A DNA stretch of 25,118 nucleotides from NS-12 sp045403215. GTDB taxonomy: Bacteria; Nitrospirota; Nitrospiria; Nitrospirales; NS-4. Of this stretch, positions 8,470 to 15,128 are shown one piece after another. The notes beneath the pieces were generated by a model. That model was not told the DNA's origin. It saw only the letters and a program-made list of their open reading frames with translations, and did not search any database. Both the position numbers and the translations under genes were made by a program. The number at the start of each line of letters is the position of its first letter. Position 1 is the stretch's first letter. Location of the stretch: the NCBI GenBank assembly GCA_045403215.1, contig JAXIOW010000059.1, positions 1-25,118 on the forward strand, given 5' to 3'.

Positions 8470-8945
8470 ACCGTGCCACCGAACTCTTTTGATCCCAGCA
8501 TCTTCAGCCAGGGGTCGACGTTTTCCGGAGCCAGATGGTCCAAGACTTCTTGCGTGACGTAGATCGGACTGCTGGTCCGCAGAGCCAACGCGATCGCGTC
8601 GCTCGGCCGGGAGTCCACCGTCAATTCCGATTGCTTGTCCGGCTGCTTGCTCCTCAGGTAGATCGAGGCGTAGTACGTGTTGTTCTTGACATCGGTCACG
8701 ACGACCTTTGAGATGTGCAAGCCAAGTTGCTCGGCCAGGTTCCGGATCAGGTCGTGGCTGAGCGGCCGCGGAGGAACCACTCCTTCCAGAGCCAGCCTGA
8801 TGGCCGTCCCCTCGGCGACGCCGACCCAGATGGGCAGGGTGTTGGTCTTGGTCTCGTCTTGCAAGATCACCACCTGGCTCTCCGAGTTGGGGATGGCGTC
8901 TGGCATGACTCCCTGCACCATTAGCTTGACCAACGTGTTCTCCAT
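8466..8945 (-). CDS. Bifunctional nuclease (DUF151) domain protein, copy 1
   Basis: Members of this family have been reported with DNase and RNase activity; the cellular role in bacteria is unsettled. The domain is complete: VVILQDETKTNTLPIWVG, the PPRPLSHDLI block, VVTDVKNNTYYA and SRPSDAIALALR. About 159 residues follow from the ATG at 8945. A GTG at 8966 would add seven residues, and neither start has a strong ribosome site. The shorter form aligns best with the neighbouring paralogue. It lies upstream of rplM with a four-base ATGA overlap. It is clearly diverged from copy 2, so any duplication is old. Confidence 0.88.
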   Translation of the reverse strand: MENTLVKLMVQGVMPDAIPNSESQVVILQDETKTNTLPIWVGVAEGTAIRLALEGVVPPRPLSHDLIRNLAEQLGLHISKVVVTDVKNNTYYASIYLRSKQPDKQSELTVDSRPSDAIALALRTSSPIYVTQEVLDHLAPENVDPWLKMLGSKEFGGTV

Positions 8946-9053
8946 ATGCGTTGCGTGATCGTTCACCCGTTACCGCGATGCGGAATCCAGTTATCTGTCA
9001 TTGAGGGAGCCGGGTTGAGACCGGGAACCGTAACTGACAGGGATGAGTGACCG

Positions 9054-9509
9054 TTACGCGTCGTACTTGCCGAAATCCTCGGGCTTGAGATTCTCCAACC
9101 AGCGGTCCATGTCCTCGCTACTGTTCTTGCGGATGACGTTGTCGTTCACGAACACGGGAGCTTTCGATCGCAAAGCAAGCGCGATCGCATCGCTGGGCCG
9201 AGCGTCGATCGAGTACTCCGAATCCTCATACGAGAGATGGAGCCTGGCATAATAGGTGTTGTCCTTGAGGTCAGTGACCACCACGCTGATGACCTTGGCG
9301 TCGGCGGTATCCAGGATGACTTTCATCAAATCATGGGTCATCGGCCTGGGTGGCGTGATCCCCTCCATGGCGAAACTGATGGCGCTGGCTTCAGGCTTGC
9401 CCACCCAGATGGGAAGCATCTCGGTGTTGCTCTCGTCCCGTAGTATGACGATGTAGGCATTCGTGTAGGGGTCGAACATCAACCCCCGGACATGCATCTG
9501 AGTCAGCAT
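9054..9509 (-). CDS. Bifunctional nuclease (DUF151) domain protein, copy 2
   Basis: This is a second protein of the same family, 151 residues. It has the equivalent blocks VILRDESNTEMLPIWVG, PPRPMTHDLMKVIL, VVTDLKDNTYYARLHL and ARPSDAIALALRSKAPVFV. AAGGGTG lies a few bases before the ATG. About 100 bases separate it from copy 1, which it precedes in the direction of transcription. Both keep the same conserved blocks, so both look functional rather than decayed. The substrate is unknown. The link to ribosomal protein genes is positional only. Confidence 0.9.
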   Translation of the reverse strand: MLTQMHVRGLMFDPYTNAYIVILRDESNTEMLPIWVGKPEASAISFAMEGITPPRPMTHDLMKVILDTADAKVISVVVTDLKDNTYYARLHLSYEDSEYSIDARPSDAIALALRSKAPVFVNDNVIRKNSSEDMDRWLENLKPEDFGKYDA

Positions 9510-9530
9510 CAGACACCCTTGAAAGACGGC

Positions 9531-9564
9531 ATCATACCTACCACTTTCATGTCTCCATTGTCAA
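9531..9564 (-). promoter_or_regulatory. Weak promoter candidate upstream of bifunctional nuclease copy 2
   Basis: A perfect TTGACA (9559-9564) and a good TATGAT (9531-9536) occur on the minus strand, but 22 bases apart, which is too long for a standard sigma70 site. The TTGACA overlaps a small hairpin (9553-9570, CTCCATT/AATGGAG). Treat as tentative. Confidence 0.25.
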
Positions 9565-9626
9565 ATGGAGGCTCGCGAATTACCGTGTGATTCACGGAGT
9601 TGCCGGGCGGCGGGGAGCAGTCTTGG

Positions 9627-9878
9627 TTACTGCGGCTGTTGCTCAGGTTTGGGCAGCTTCAGGAAGTTGAGCATCTGCTCCCTGACAAGGGCCCGCCCGC
9701 TTTCGTCGCCGAGGTTCACGTGGTATTCATTAATGACCATGACGCGCATTTTCACCCACTCCGCCCAGCACGGCGCGCAGATGTTGGCCTTGACCTGGGT
9801 CTCAAGCTTGCCCAAGAACAAGGGCTCGGTAATTGCCTCCCCTTGGTTTCCGCAACGGACGCATTGAACCTGTGCCAT
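9627..9878 (-). CDS. YggX-like (Fe(2+)-trafficking family) protein with two CxxC pairs
   Basis: This is an 83-residue protein. The segment from W38 on (WAEWVKMRVMVINEY and REQMLNFL) lines up with E. coli YggX (WAQWQHKQTMLINEK and EQEMVNFL), a protein linked to iron and oxidative-damage protection. Unlike YggX it has two CxxC pairs, CVRC at 6-9 and CAPC at 34-37, which suggest a bound zinc or iron and a zinc-ribbon-like N-terminus. GGAGG lies about 9 bases before the ATG. It has a likely extended -10 promoter and lies 117 bases upstream of the nuclease pair. The family link is from my own comparison of motifs. Function is inferred. Confidence 0.75.
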   Translation of the reverse strand: MAQVQCVRCGNQGEAITEPLFLGKLETQVKANICAPCWAEWVKMRVMVINEYHVNLGDESGRALVREQMLNFLKLPKPEQQPQ

Positions 9879-9899
9879 ATTGGAGTCCCTCCGGCGTGG

Positions 9900-9908
9900 A
9901 TTCTAGCA
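9900..9908 (-). promoter_or_regulatory. Extended -10 promoter for the YggX-like gene
   Basis: The minus strand reads TGCTAGAAT, an extended -10. The predicted start near 9893 leaves a short leader containing the GGAGG site before the ATG at 9878. Confidence 0.45.
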
Positions 9909-9948
9909 TAGCCTTCGCGGGAAAAGAAAAGCCACGCGGGGCGGTACC

Positions 9949-9977
9949 TTGACGCCTTGCGGGTGTCGTGTTAGAAA
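9949..9977 (+). promoter_or_regulatory. sigma70 promoter for tRNA-Leu
   Basis: TTGACG (9949-9954) and TAGAAA (9972-9977) are separated by 17 bases. The predicted start near 9985 is about 11 bases before the mature tRNA 5' end. Confidence 0.6.
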
Positions 9978-9995
9978 CGCCAGAGTTGCCGCGGC

Positions 9996-10081
9996 GCCCG
10001 GGTGGCGAAATGGCAGACGCAGCGGACTCAAAATCCGCCGGTGGCAACACCATGGGAGTTCGACCCTCCCCCCGGGCACCA
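9996..10081 (+). tRNA. tRNA-Leu (anticodon CAA)
   Basis: The acceptor stem is GCCCGGG/CCCGGGC with discriminator A and an encoded CCA at 10079-10081. The anticodon arm GCGGA-CTCAAAA-TCCGC places CAA at positions 34-36, which reads UUG leucine codons. A long class II variable arm (GGTG-GCAA-CACC) and a T arm GGGAG-TTCGACC-CTCCC confirm it. It is 86 bases including CCA, preceded by its own promoter. It stands alone rather than in a tRNA cluster. Confidence 0.97.
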
Positions 10082-10185
10082 AACCAAGCTTGCTCGTACC
10101 GACCCTTTCGATCACATAGGGGCGGATATCCAATACCTCCAGTGAATCAAGCTGAAAAACATCTGTTTTCCGGCAATTTCACCCC

Positions 10186-10215
10186 TTGACATGACTTTGG
10201 GGGGTGCGTTATAGT
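10186..10215 (+). promoter_or_regulatory. Strong sigma70 promoter for the exported protein gene
   Basis: A perfect -35 TTGACA (10186-10191) and a -10 TATAGT (10210-10215) are 18 bases apart. The start near 10222 would give a leader of about 63 bases. No other gene lies in 10082-10284. Confidence 0.8.
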
Positions 10216-10284
10216 CGAACCGCCTTTCAATTGAGGAGTGGTATCGGAACTTATCTTTTTATTTTCCGGAGGGAGGTGAACGCT

Positions 10285-10875
10285 ATGGTACGGGTCCTAA
10301 CAATCAGTGCAGTTGCCCTTTTCGCCATCATGTTGGTCGTAGGGGAGACGGTGGCCCAAGAGCGGCCGGTCTTGCAGGAGGGTTTCCAGAGCAGCGGAAC
10401 AGCCGGCGGTGTGACTGATGCTTATATGCGCACGCTGCTCGCGAAGCCTGAAACGATCTATGGGCGTCTCTGGGGCAAGGATATCCCCGGCGGGAAGATC
10501 TACGTCGAAACTGGCGGTGGCGCGCTCGTCACGGTGCGTCTTGGCCCCAAGACCAACATGCAGACCTTGAATGCAGTTGATATTGGCAATGACGTCGAGG
10601 TTCAGGCGATGCGGAACTACCGGAGACTGGGCACCGGGGCTTTCTCCTCCGATGTTCCCGAAGGCGACGCCTTTTTAGTGGATCTGAGCATCATCCGTGC
10701 AGCCGTCACGCCGACCCAGTTAGTGCCTCAGGCAGGGTACGAGCCGGATACCGATCGCGGAATCCGGAGCCGCGACGCGTCCGACATGGGTGGTGTCGGC
10801 GGGACGTGCTGGAACTGCTATGCGCCGGATGTATCTGGGTACGGGACGGATTACGAGGAGAAGAAGAAGAAGTAA
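10285..10875 (+). CDS. Predicted exported protein of unknown function with a C-terminal CxxC
   Basis: I do not recognise a named family. The ATG at 10285 is set by AGGTGA five bases upstream. The 196-residue product opens with a typical signal peptide (MVRVL, a hydrophobic stretch to about residue 20, then ETVAQE, likely cleaved after AQ). The middle (about 50-115) is rich in short beta-like segments such as GKIYVETGGGALVTVRLG and NDVEVQAM, suggesting a small OB-like or beta-barrel fold. Near the end is GGTCWNCYAPD with a CxxC pair, then an acidic-basic tail ending in four lysines. It has its own strong promoter and terminator, so it is a single-gene unit, probably well expressed. Confidence 0.85.
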   Translation: MVRVLTISAVALFAIMLVVGETVAQERPVLQEGFQSSGTAGGVTDAYMRTLLAKPETIYGRLWGKDIPGGKIYVETGGGALVTVRLGPKTNMQTLNAVDIGNDVEVQAMRNYRRLGTGAFSSDVPEGDAFLVDLSIIRAAVTPTQLVPQAGYEPDTDRGIRSRDASDMGGVGGTCWNCYAPDVSGYGTDYEEKKKK

Positions 10876-10934
10876 TTAGCGCCAGCCATTCGGTGTGGCG
10901 ACGCGCGTACATACCGGATATATGAGTTCTCCAT

Positions 10935-10973
10935 ATCAGGCGGTGGTCGAAAGGCCACCGCCTGATTGTTTTT
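10935..10973 (+). terminator. Intrinsic terminator after the exported protein gene
   Basis: A perfect 12-bp stem (ATCAGGCGGTGG/CCACCGCCTGAT) extends towards a GAAA loop through one G-C and one wobble pair. It is followed by TGTTTTT. It lies about 60 bases past the stop codon, and the T-run direction fits the plus strand. Confidence 0.93.
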
Positions 10974-11013
10974 CAGGCCCCGCATCGTCTTCAATCTTCC
11001 TGCGTTCTGGATC

Positions 11014-11724
11014 CTAGCCAGCGTCTTCTCCTCGCGCCGACCGTTTCCGTCGCGGAGCCCCTTCGACCACCACGGTGATTTCGCCTTTCGGGGGACGGCT
11101 TCGAACCAGCCCGATCAGTTCCTCGAGGGTCCCGCGGTGAAATTCTTCGTAGTGCTTGGTCAGCTCACGAGCCAGCACCGCCCGTCGATTGCCCAGGCCT
11201 GCGAGGAGCGAGGCCAGCAGCTTGTCGATGCGATGGGGGCTCTCGAACAGGATCACGGTGGCAGGGTCTTCGCGGAAGCGCGCAATCCGTTTCGACCGGG
11301 GACCTTCTTTGCGTGGCAGGAAGCCTTCAAACCGAAACGAATCGGCGGGGAGGCCGGACCCCGCAAGAGCGGCCAGGACAGCCGAGGGGCCCGGAACCGG
11401 CACGACCCGGATGCCCGCCTCGATCGCGCGGGTGATCAAGAAGAATCCGGGATCGGACACGACCGGCGTGCCCGCGTCGGAGACGAGGGCGACAGCGGTG
11501 CCTGCTTGCAGACGCTCGAGCAGCGCAGCGGTCTTCTCCTCTTTGTTGAAGTCATGATAACTGGTCAGGGGCGTGTGGAGGCCAAAATGCGTGCAGAGCT
11601 GCTTGGTGTGACGGGTATCCTCGGCGGCGATGACGCCTACTTCCTTGAGAACGCGCACCGCGCGGAACGTCATGTCCTCCAGGTTCCCGATCGGGGTGCT
11701 GACAATGTAAAGGGTACCAGGCAT
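11014..11724 (-). CDS. rsmI: 16S rRNA (cytidine(1402)-2'-O)-methyltransferase
   Basis: RsmI uses SAM to methylate the ribose of C1402 in the decoding centre of 16S rRNA. The 236 residues begin with GTLYIVSTPIGNLEDMTFRAVRVL. They contain EDTRHTKQLCTHFG, the loop SDAGTPVVSDPGFFLI and PVPGPSAVLAALAGSGLP, all family signatures of the tetrapyrrole-methylase fold. It is shorter than the E. coli protein (about 286) and lacks most of the C-terminal extra domain. No clear ribosome site precedes the ATG at 11724. The gene is convergent with the exported protein gene and divergent from the dehydrogenase gene. Confidence 0.95.
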   Translation of the reverse strand: MPGTLYIVSTPIGNLEDMTFRAVRVLKEVGVIAAEDTRHTKQLCTHFGLHTPLTSYHDFNKEEKTAALLERLQAGTAVALVSDAGTPVVSDPGFFLITRAIEAGIRVVPVPGPSAVLAALAGSGLPADSFRFEGFLPRKEGPRSKRIARFREDPATVILFESPHRIDKLLASLLAGLGNRRAVLARELTKHYEEFHRGTLEELIGLVRSRPPKGEITVVVEGAPRRKRSARGEDAG

Positions 11725-11736
11725 GATTGAGGGCGC

Positions 11737-11765
11737 ATCCTAGCCTAATTGGCGCGGCGCGGCAA
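11737..11765 (-). promoter_or_regulatory. Candidate promoter for rsmI
   Basis: On the minus strand TTGCCG (11760-11765) and TAGGAT (11737-11742) are 17 bases apart. The start would be about 6 bases before the rsmI ATG, giving a nearly leaderless message. Confidence 0.4.
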
Positions 11766-11776
11766 AGGAGACGTTA

Positions 11777-11785
11777 TGCTAAGAT
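11777..11785 (+). promoter_or_regulatory. Candidate extended -10 promoter for the dehydrogenase gene
   Basis: TGCTAAGAT fits an extended -10. The predicted start near 11792 gives a leader of about 22 bases before the ATG at 11814, with GGGAG in between. Confidence 0.35.
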
Positions 11786-11813
11786 GCCGACCTGGTCACG
11801 TGGGAGTCTTGGC

Positions 11814-12599
11814 ATGGTCCTGAGGGATCGAGTGGCGCTGGTCACCGGAGGCGGGACGGGGATCGGCCTAGCGATTGCCTTGGCCTTCCTGCGCGAAGGC
11901 GCTCGGGTGGCGATCGGTTCGCGGAATCCTGTTCATTTGAAGGCAGGAAGCGAGGCCGCCCGTGCGGCCGGTCATGCAGTCTTGACCCTTCAGCTGGATG
12001 TCACCGATCCGGCCTCGGTGCACAGCACAGTCGACGCGGTCGTGAGCCACTACGGTCGGATCGATATCTTGGTGAACAATGCCGGGGCCTCCGGCCGGAC
12101 CCCCATGTCCGACCCGGACGACACTCGCTGGCACGCGATCATCCACACGAACTTGACGGGCGCCTACCTGTGTTCCAAGCAGGCCTTGCGCGTCATGAAG
12201 GACGGAGAGCACGGACGGATCATCAATCTTTCGTCCGTCCTCGGGCGGTTTGGCGTGCCCGGCTACGCCGCGTACTGCGCCGCTAAGCACGGGATCATCG
12301 GCTTGACGAAGGCCCTCGCGCTCGAAGTGGCGTCGCGCGGGATCACCGTCAATGCGATCTGTCCGACCTGGGTGGACACGGACATGGCCCGCCAGGGGAT
12401 CACCGAGACCGCGGCTGAGCTCGGCGTGAGCGCCGAGGAGTTTCGGCGCCAAGCGGTCAAGGAGATCCCGATTCAGCGCATGGTCGAGCCCTTGGAAGTC
12501 GGCGGTCTGGCTGTGTACCTTGCGTCTCCGGGAGCCGCTGCCATTACTGGTCAGGCGTTGAACATCTGCGGGGGTGCGACGGCCAGCGCAGGCGGCTGA
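11814..12599 (+). CDS. Short-chain dehydrogenase/reductase (SDR family)
   Basis: This is an NAD(P)-dependent oxidoreductase of 261 residues. The classical SDR features are all present: the dinucleotide motif TGGGTGIG at 11-18, NNAG at 88-91, and a catalytic tetrad of about N113, S141, Y154 and K158 (YCAAK). The C-terminal PIQRMVEPLEVGGLAVYLAS and ITGQALNICGG are typical of 3-oxoacyl-ACP reductase or 3-hydroxybutyrate dehydrogenase-like members. The substrate cannot be read from the sequence. The ATG at 11814 is chosen because GGGAG lies 7 bases before it and the Rossmann strand follows; the frame is open further upstream. It is followed by an independent promoter, so it is probably monocistronic. 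Confidence 0.93.
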   Translation: MVLRDRVALVTGGGTGIGLAIALAFLREGARVAIGSRNPVHLKAGSEAARAAGHAVLTLQLDVTDPASVHSTVDAVVSHYGRIDILVNNAGASGRTPMSDPDDTRWHAIIHTNLTGAYLCSKQALRVMKDGEHGRIINLSSVLGRFGVPGYAAYCAAKHGIIGLTKALALEVASRGITVNAICPTWVDTDMARQGITETAAELGVSAEEFRRQAVKEIPIQRMVEPLEVGGLAVYLASPGAAAITGQALNICGGATASAGG

Positions 12600-12632
12600 G
12601 CGTATCAGCCGTGGCGGCGGCTTGGGGTTGGC

Positions 12633-12662
12633 TTGACTCCCCTCTCCTGCGGTCTCTATAAT
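12633..12662 (+). promoter_or_regulatory. sigma70 promoter of the haem gene run
   Basis: TTGACT (12633-12638) and a perfect TATAAT (12657-12662) are 18 bases apart. The start near 12669 gives a leader of about 42 bases before the hemX-like ATG. Confidence 0.75.
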
Positions 12663-12710
12663 GCCAAGGTTGAAGACAATTCCATCGAAATTCAGCGGAC
12701 TTGCGGGGCC

Positions 12711-13514
12711 ATGAACGTTCTCTTCTTCGAGATCACGTTACTCTTCTATTTTCTGGGCACCGTTCTGTTTTTGGTCCAACTGGCCGGAAGGTGGGAGGGC
12801 ATGGGGAAACCCTCTTTCGTCGTGGCCGGGATCGGCTTCTTCTTTCATACCCTGGCCCTGGTGTCCCGGATGATCGAAGGGGGGCATATCCCCTTGACCT
12901 CGATGCACGAAGCGCTGTCGTTCTTCTCATGGGCCTTGGTCTTGTTCTTCCTCGTCGTCGAGCTCCGGTATCGTGTGCACATTCTGGGCTCCTTCATCCT
13001 GCCGATGGCCTTCATCTCCCTCATCTCGGCCGCCGCCTTACCCAAGGAGATCCGGGCGCTGGAGCCGATCTTCCGCAACGTGTGGATGCACGTGACGTTT
13101 TCCCTGCTGGGGACCGTTGCCTTTGCGGTCGCGTTCGTCGCGGGCCTGATGTACCTGATCCAAGAGCACATGCTCAAGTCCAAGCACCTCGACGGGCTGT
13201 ACCGCAAGCTCCCGGCGCTTGATTTCCTGGACGAGCTGAACAGCAAAGCGATCTCCTTCGGGTTTCCGCTGCTGACCGTGGGCATCATTACCGGAGCCTT
13301 GTTCGCGGAGTTCGCGCGCGGCTCCTTCCTGAACTGGAACGCCGAGCAGATCGGGGCGCTGGGGACATGGCTGTTCTACCTGATCGTGTTGCTCGGGCGT
13401 GTCACGATCGGCTGGCGCGCCAAGAAAGCGGCGTATTTGACGGTCGTCGGGTTTGCTGGCGTGGTCTTCACGCTGGTGGGCGTGATTCTGAAGGGGCAGC
13501 ACCCCTTCGCGTAG
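12711..13514 (+). CDS. CcsA/HemX-family cytochrome c assembly-type membrane protein
   Basis: This 267-residue integral membrane protein has about eight hydrophobic segments. It belongs to the haem-handling CcsA/CcmC superfamily. Histidines lie in membrane or loop positions (FFFHTLALVSRM, HVTFSLLG), and the segment FLNWNAEQIGALGTWLFYL corresponds to the family's WWD-type region, though with the tryptophan pattern reduced. Members directly ahead of hemA are often called HemX, which influences HemA levels in Bacillus, while CcsA proper builds c-type cytochromes. The sequence does not decide between these roles. The ATG at 12711 is preferred to a longer frame from 12633, which would start inside the promoter. 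hemA starts three bases after its stop. Confidence 0.87.
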   Translation: MNVLFFEITLLFYFLGTVLFLVQLAGRWEGMGKPSFVVAGIGFFFHTLALVSRMIEGGHIPLTSMHEALSFFSWALVLFFLVVELRYRVHILGSFILPMAFISLISAAALPKEIRALEPIFRNVWMHVTFSLLGTVAFAVAFVAGLMYLIQEHMLKSKHLDGLYRKLPALDFLDELNSKAISFGFPLLTVGIITGALFAEFARGSFLNWNAEQIGALGTWLFYLIVLLGRVTIGWRAKKAAYLTVVGFAGVVFTLVGVILKGQHPFA

Positions 13515-13517
13515 CCG

Positions 13518-14834
13518 ATGAATATCATTGCGGTCGGATTGAACCATCGAACGGCACCGGTCGAACTCCGGGAGCGGTTTGCCGTGCCCGAAAGTCGTCT
13601 GCCGGACGCGCTGGCGCGGCTGAAGCGGTGGCCTGGGATTGACGAGGGGGTCCTCCTCTCGACGTGCAATCGGGTCGAGTTGTACGCCGTGGTCAAGGAG
13701 ACCGCTCGTGGCGTCGAGTCACTGCGAGACTATCTGGTGACACTCTCCTCCGATATCAGCTTGGAGCGGCTGGAGCCCCACCTCTATTGCCTGGACGGGG
13801 CGGAGGCCATCCGGCATCTCTTCCGCGTTGCGGCCAGTTTGGACTCCATGGTGGTGGGGGAGCCGCAGATCCTCGGGCAAGTCAAAGAGGCGTACGATGC
13901 GGCCTTGACCCACAAGGCGACGGGGGTGGTGCTGAACAAAGTGATGAAGAAGGCCATCTCCGTCGGAAAACGGGTGCGCACCGAGACCGGCATCGCCGAG
14001 AATGCCGTGTCGGTCAGTTACGCCGCCGTCGAGCTGGCGAAGAAGATCTTCCAGAGCCTGTCGGAAAAAACGGTCCTGCTCGTCGGGATCGGCGAGATGG
14101 GCAAACTGGCGGCCCGCCATCTCATCGGCGCGGGCGTGCGCCACGTGATGATCGCGAGCCGGAACTACGAACGCGCGATCGACGTCGCCAAGCGTTTCAA
14201 CGCGCTGCCCGTGCCCTTCAACCAGGTCCATCATGAAATGGCGGGCGCGGACATCGTGCTCTGCGCCACGGCGGCGGATACCTACGTGATCGGTCCCGAT
14301 GATGTCCACCGGGCGCTGCGGTCCCGCAAGAACCGCCCCATGTTCCTGATCGACATCTCGGATCCCCGCAACATCGACCCCGCGGTCGGTTCGCTGGACA
14401 ACGCCTACCTCTACAACATCGATGACCTGCAGGGTCAGGTCGTGACGAATCTGGAACAGCGCCGGCTGGAGGCGCTCGAAGCTGAAGACATCGTCCGGGC
14501 TGAAGTGCCGCCGGTGTTGGTCTGGCTGAAGTCGCTGGAGGTCGTGCCGACCATTGTAGCGTTGCGCCGCAAGGCCGACAGCGTCCTCCGGGAAGAAATC
14601 GACCGGATCCTGGCCAAGCTGGGGCCGTTATCCCCCCGGCAGCGTGAACTGGTCGAAGAACTTGCGACGTCGATCACGAACAAGCTCCTGCACAGCCCGC
14701 TCATTGTGCTCAAAGCCGAAGCCGATTCCTCGAACGGTGCCCTCTTTGCGGAGACCACGCAACGACTTTTCGATCTCGAAAAGGAGCTGGAGAGTATCGC
14801 CAAGGCACAATCGAGCGAGCAGGAGCGCGGATGA
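13518..14834 (+). CDS. hemA: Glutamyl-tRNA reductase
   Basis: HemA reduces glutamyl-tRNA to glutamate-1-semialdehyde, the first committed step of C5 tetrapyrrole synthesis. In the 438 residues, the N-terminal MNIIAVGLNHRTAPVELRE leads to the catalytic C50 in LLSTCNRVELYA. VGEPQILGQVKEAY follows, then the NADPH-binding VLLVGIGEMGKLAARHL near 186-202, then a C-terminal helical dimerisation domain. The start follows the hemX-like stop after three bases with no clear ribosome site, so coupling is likely. The last codons overlap the next gene (ATGA). The usual partner hemL is not in the window. Confidence 0.97.
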   Translation: MNIIAVGLNHRTAPVELRERFAVPESRLPDALARLKRWPGIDEGVLLSTCNRVELYAVVKETARGVESLRDYLVTLSSDISLERLEPHLYCLDGAEAIRHLFRVAASLDSMVVGEPQILGQVKEAYDAALTHKATGVVLNKVMKKAISVGKRVRTETGIAENAVSVSYAAVELAKKIFQSLSEKTVLLVGIGEMGKLAARHLIGAGVRHVMIASRNYERAIDVAKRFNALPVPFNQVHHEMAGADIVLCATAADTYVIGPDDVHRALRSRKNRPMFLIDISDPRNIDPAVGSLDNAYLYNIDDLQGQVVTNLEQRRLEALEAEDIVRAEVPPVLVWLKSLEVVPTIVALRRKADSVLREEIDRILAKLGPLSPRQRELVEELATSITNKLLHSPLIVLKAEADSSNGALFAETTQRLFDLEKELESIAKAQSSEQERG

Positions 14835-15106
14835 GCGACACGCCCCGTCCGCGCGTCTTTACGTGCCCCCGCTGTAAGGGGGCGTACCTGGGGGGACCGC
14901 ACGAGCAGTTGCCCGATTGCCCTCACTGCGGGTACGACTATCGGAACCGGGAAGGCTTCAGGTTCGACCTTCTCTTTCTGATGATTCTGATCGTCGCCAT
15001 GGTCGGATTCCTGTTGCTCACGTCCAATTACAGGAGCGGGGTGGCAGGGTCGTCACAGTCCCAGACGGTCCAGGAGGACCGACCGGAGAAGCTCCCGGGT
15101 CGGTAG
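14831..15106 (+). CDS. Small zinc-ribbon protein with one membrane segment
   Basis: I do not recognise a named family. The 91 residues contain a zinc-ribbon-like CPRC-x14-CPHC (C12, C15, C30, C33), then a single hydrophobic helix at about 47-64 (LLFLMILIVAMVGFLLL). A polar tail rich in S, Q, E and K follows. The ATG overlaps the hemA stop as ATGA, with AGGAG five bases upstream, so it is translated with hemA. hemC follows after 22 bases. The position inside the haem run suggests a role in tetrapyrrole synthesis or membrane tethering, but this rests only on context. Confidence 0.8.
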   Translation: MSDTPRPRVFTCPRCKGAYLGGPHEQLPDCPHCGYDYRNREGFRFDLLFLMILIVAMVGFLLLTSNYRSGVAGSSQSQTVQEDRPEKLPGR

Positions 15107-15128
15107 CAAGGAGGTCGAGAAGCACCCG

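Noticed and set aside
9553..9599. Two small hairpins between the YggX-like gene and bifunctional nuclease copy 2 as a terminator
   Set aside because: Stems are only 5-7 bp and no T-run follows on either strand, so intrinsic termination is not supported.
9996..10081. tRNA-Leu as an attachment site for an integrated element
   Set aside because: No integrase, no partial repeat of the tRNA 3' end and no change in gene type follow. The neighbours are ordinary core genes.
11776..11823. A 15-codon upstream open frame with AAAGGAG before it, overlapping the dehydrogenase start
   Set aside because: The extended -10 at 11777-11785 would start transcription downstream of this ATG, so it is probably not transcribed. 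The peptide has no pattern such as repeated codons for one amino acid.
12633..12710. An N-terminal extension of the HemX-like protein starting at 12633
   Set aside because: The extension would begin within the -35 box and cross the TATAAT, and its sequence is not hydrophobic or family-like.
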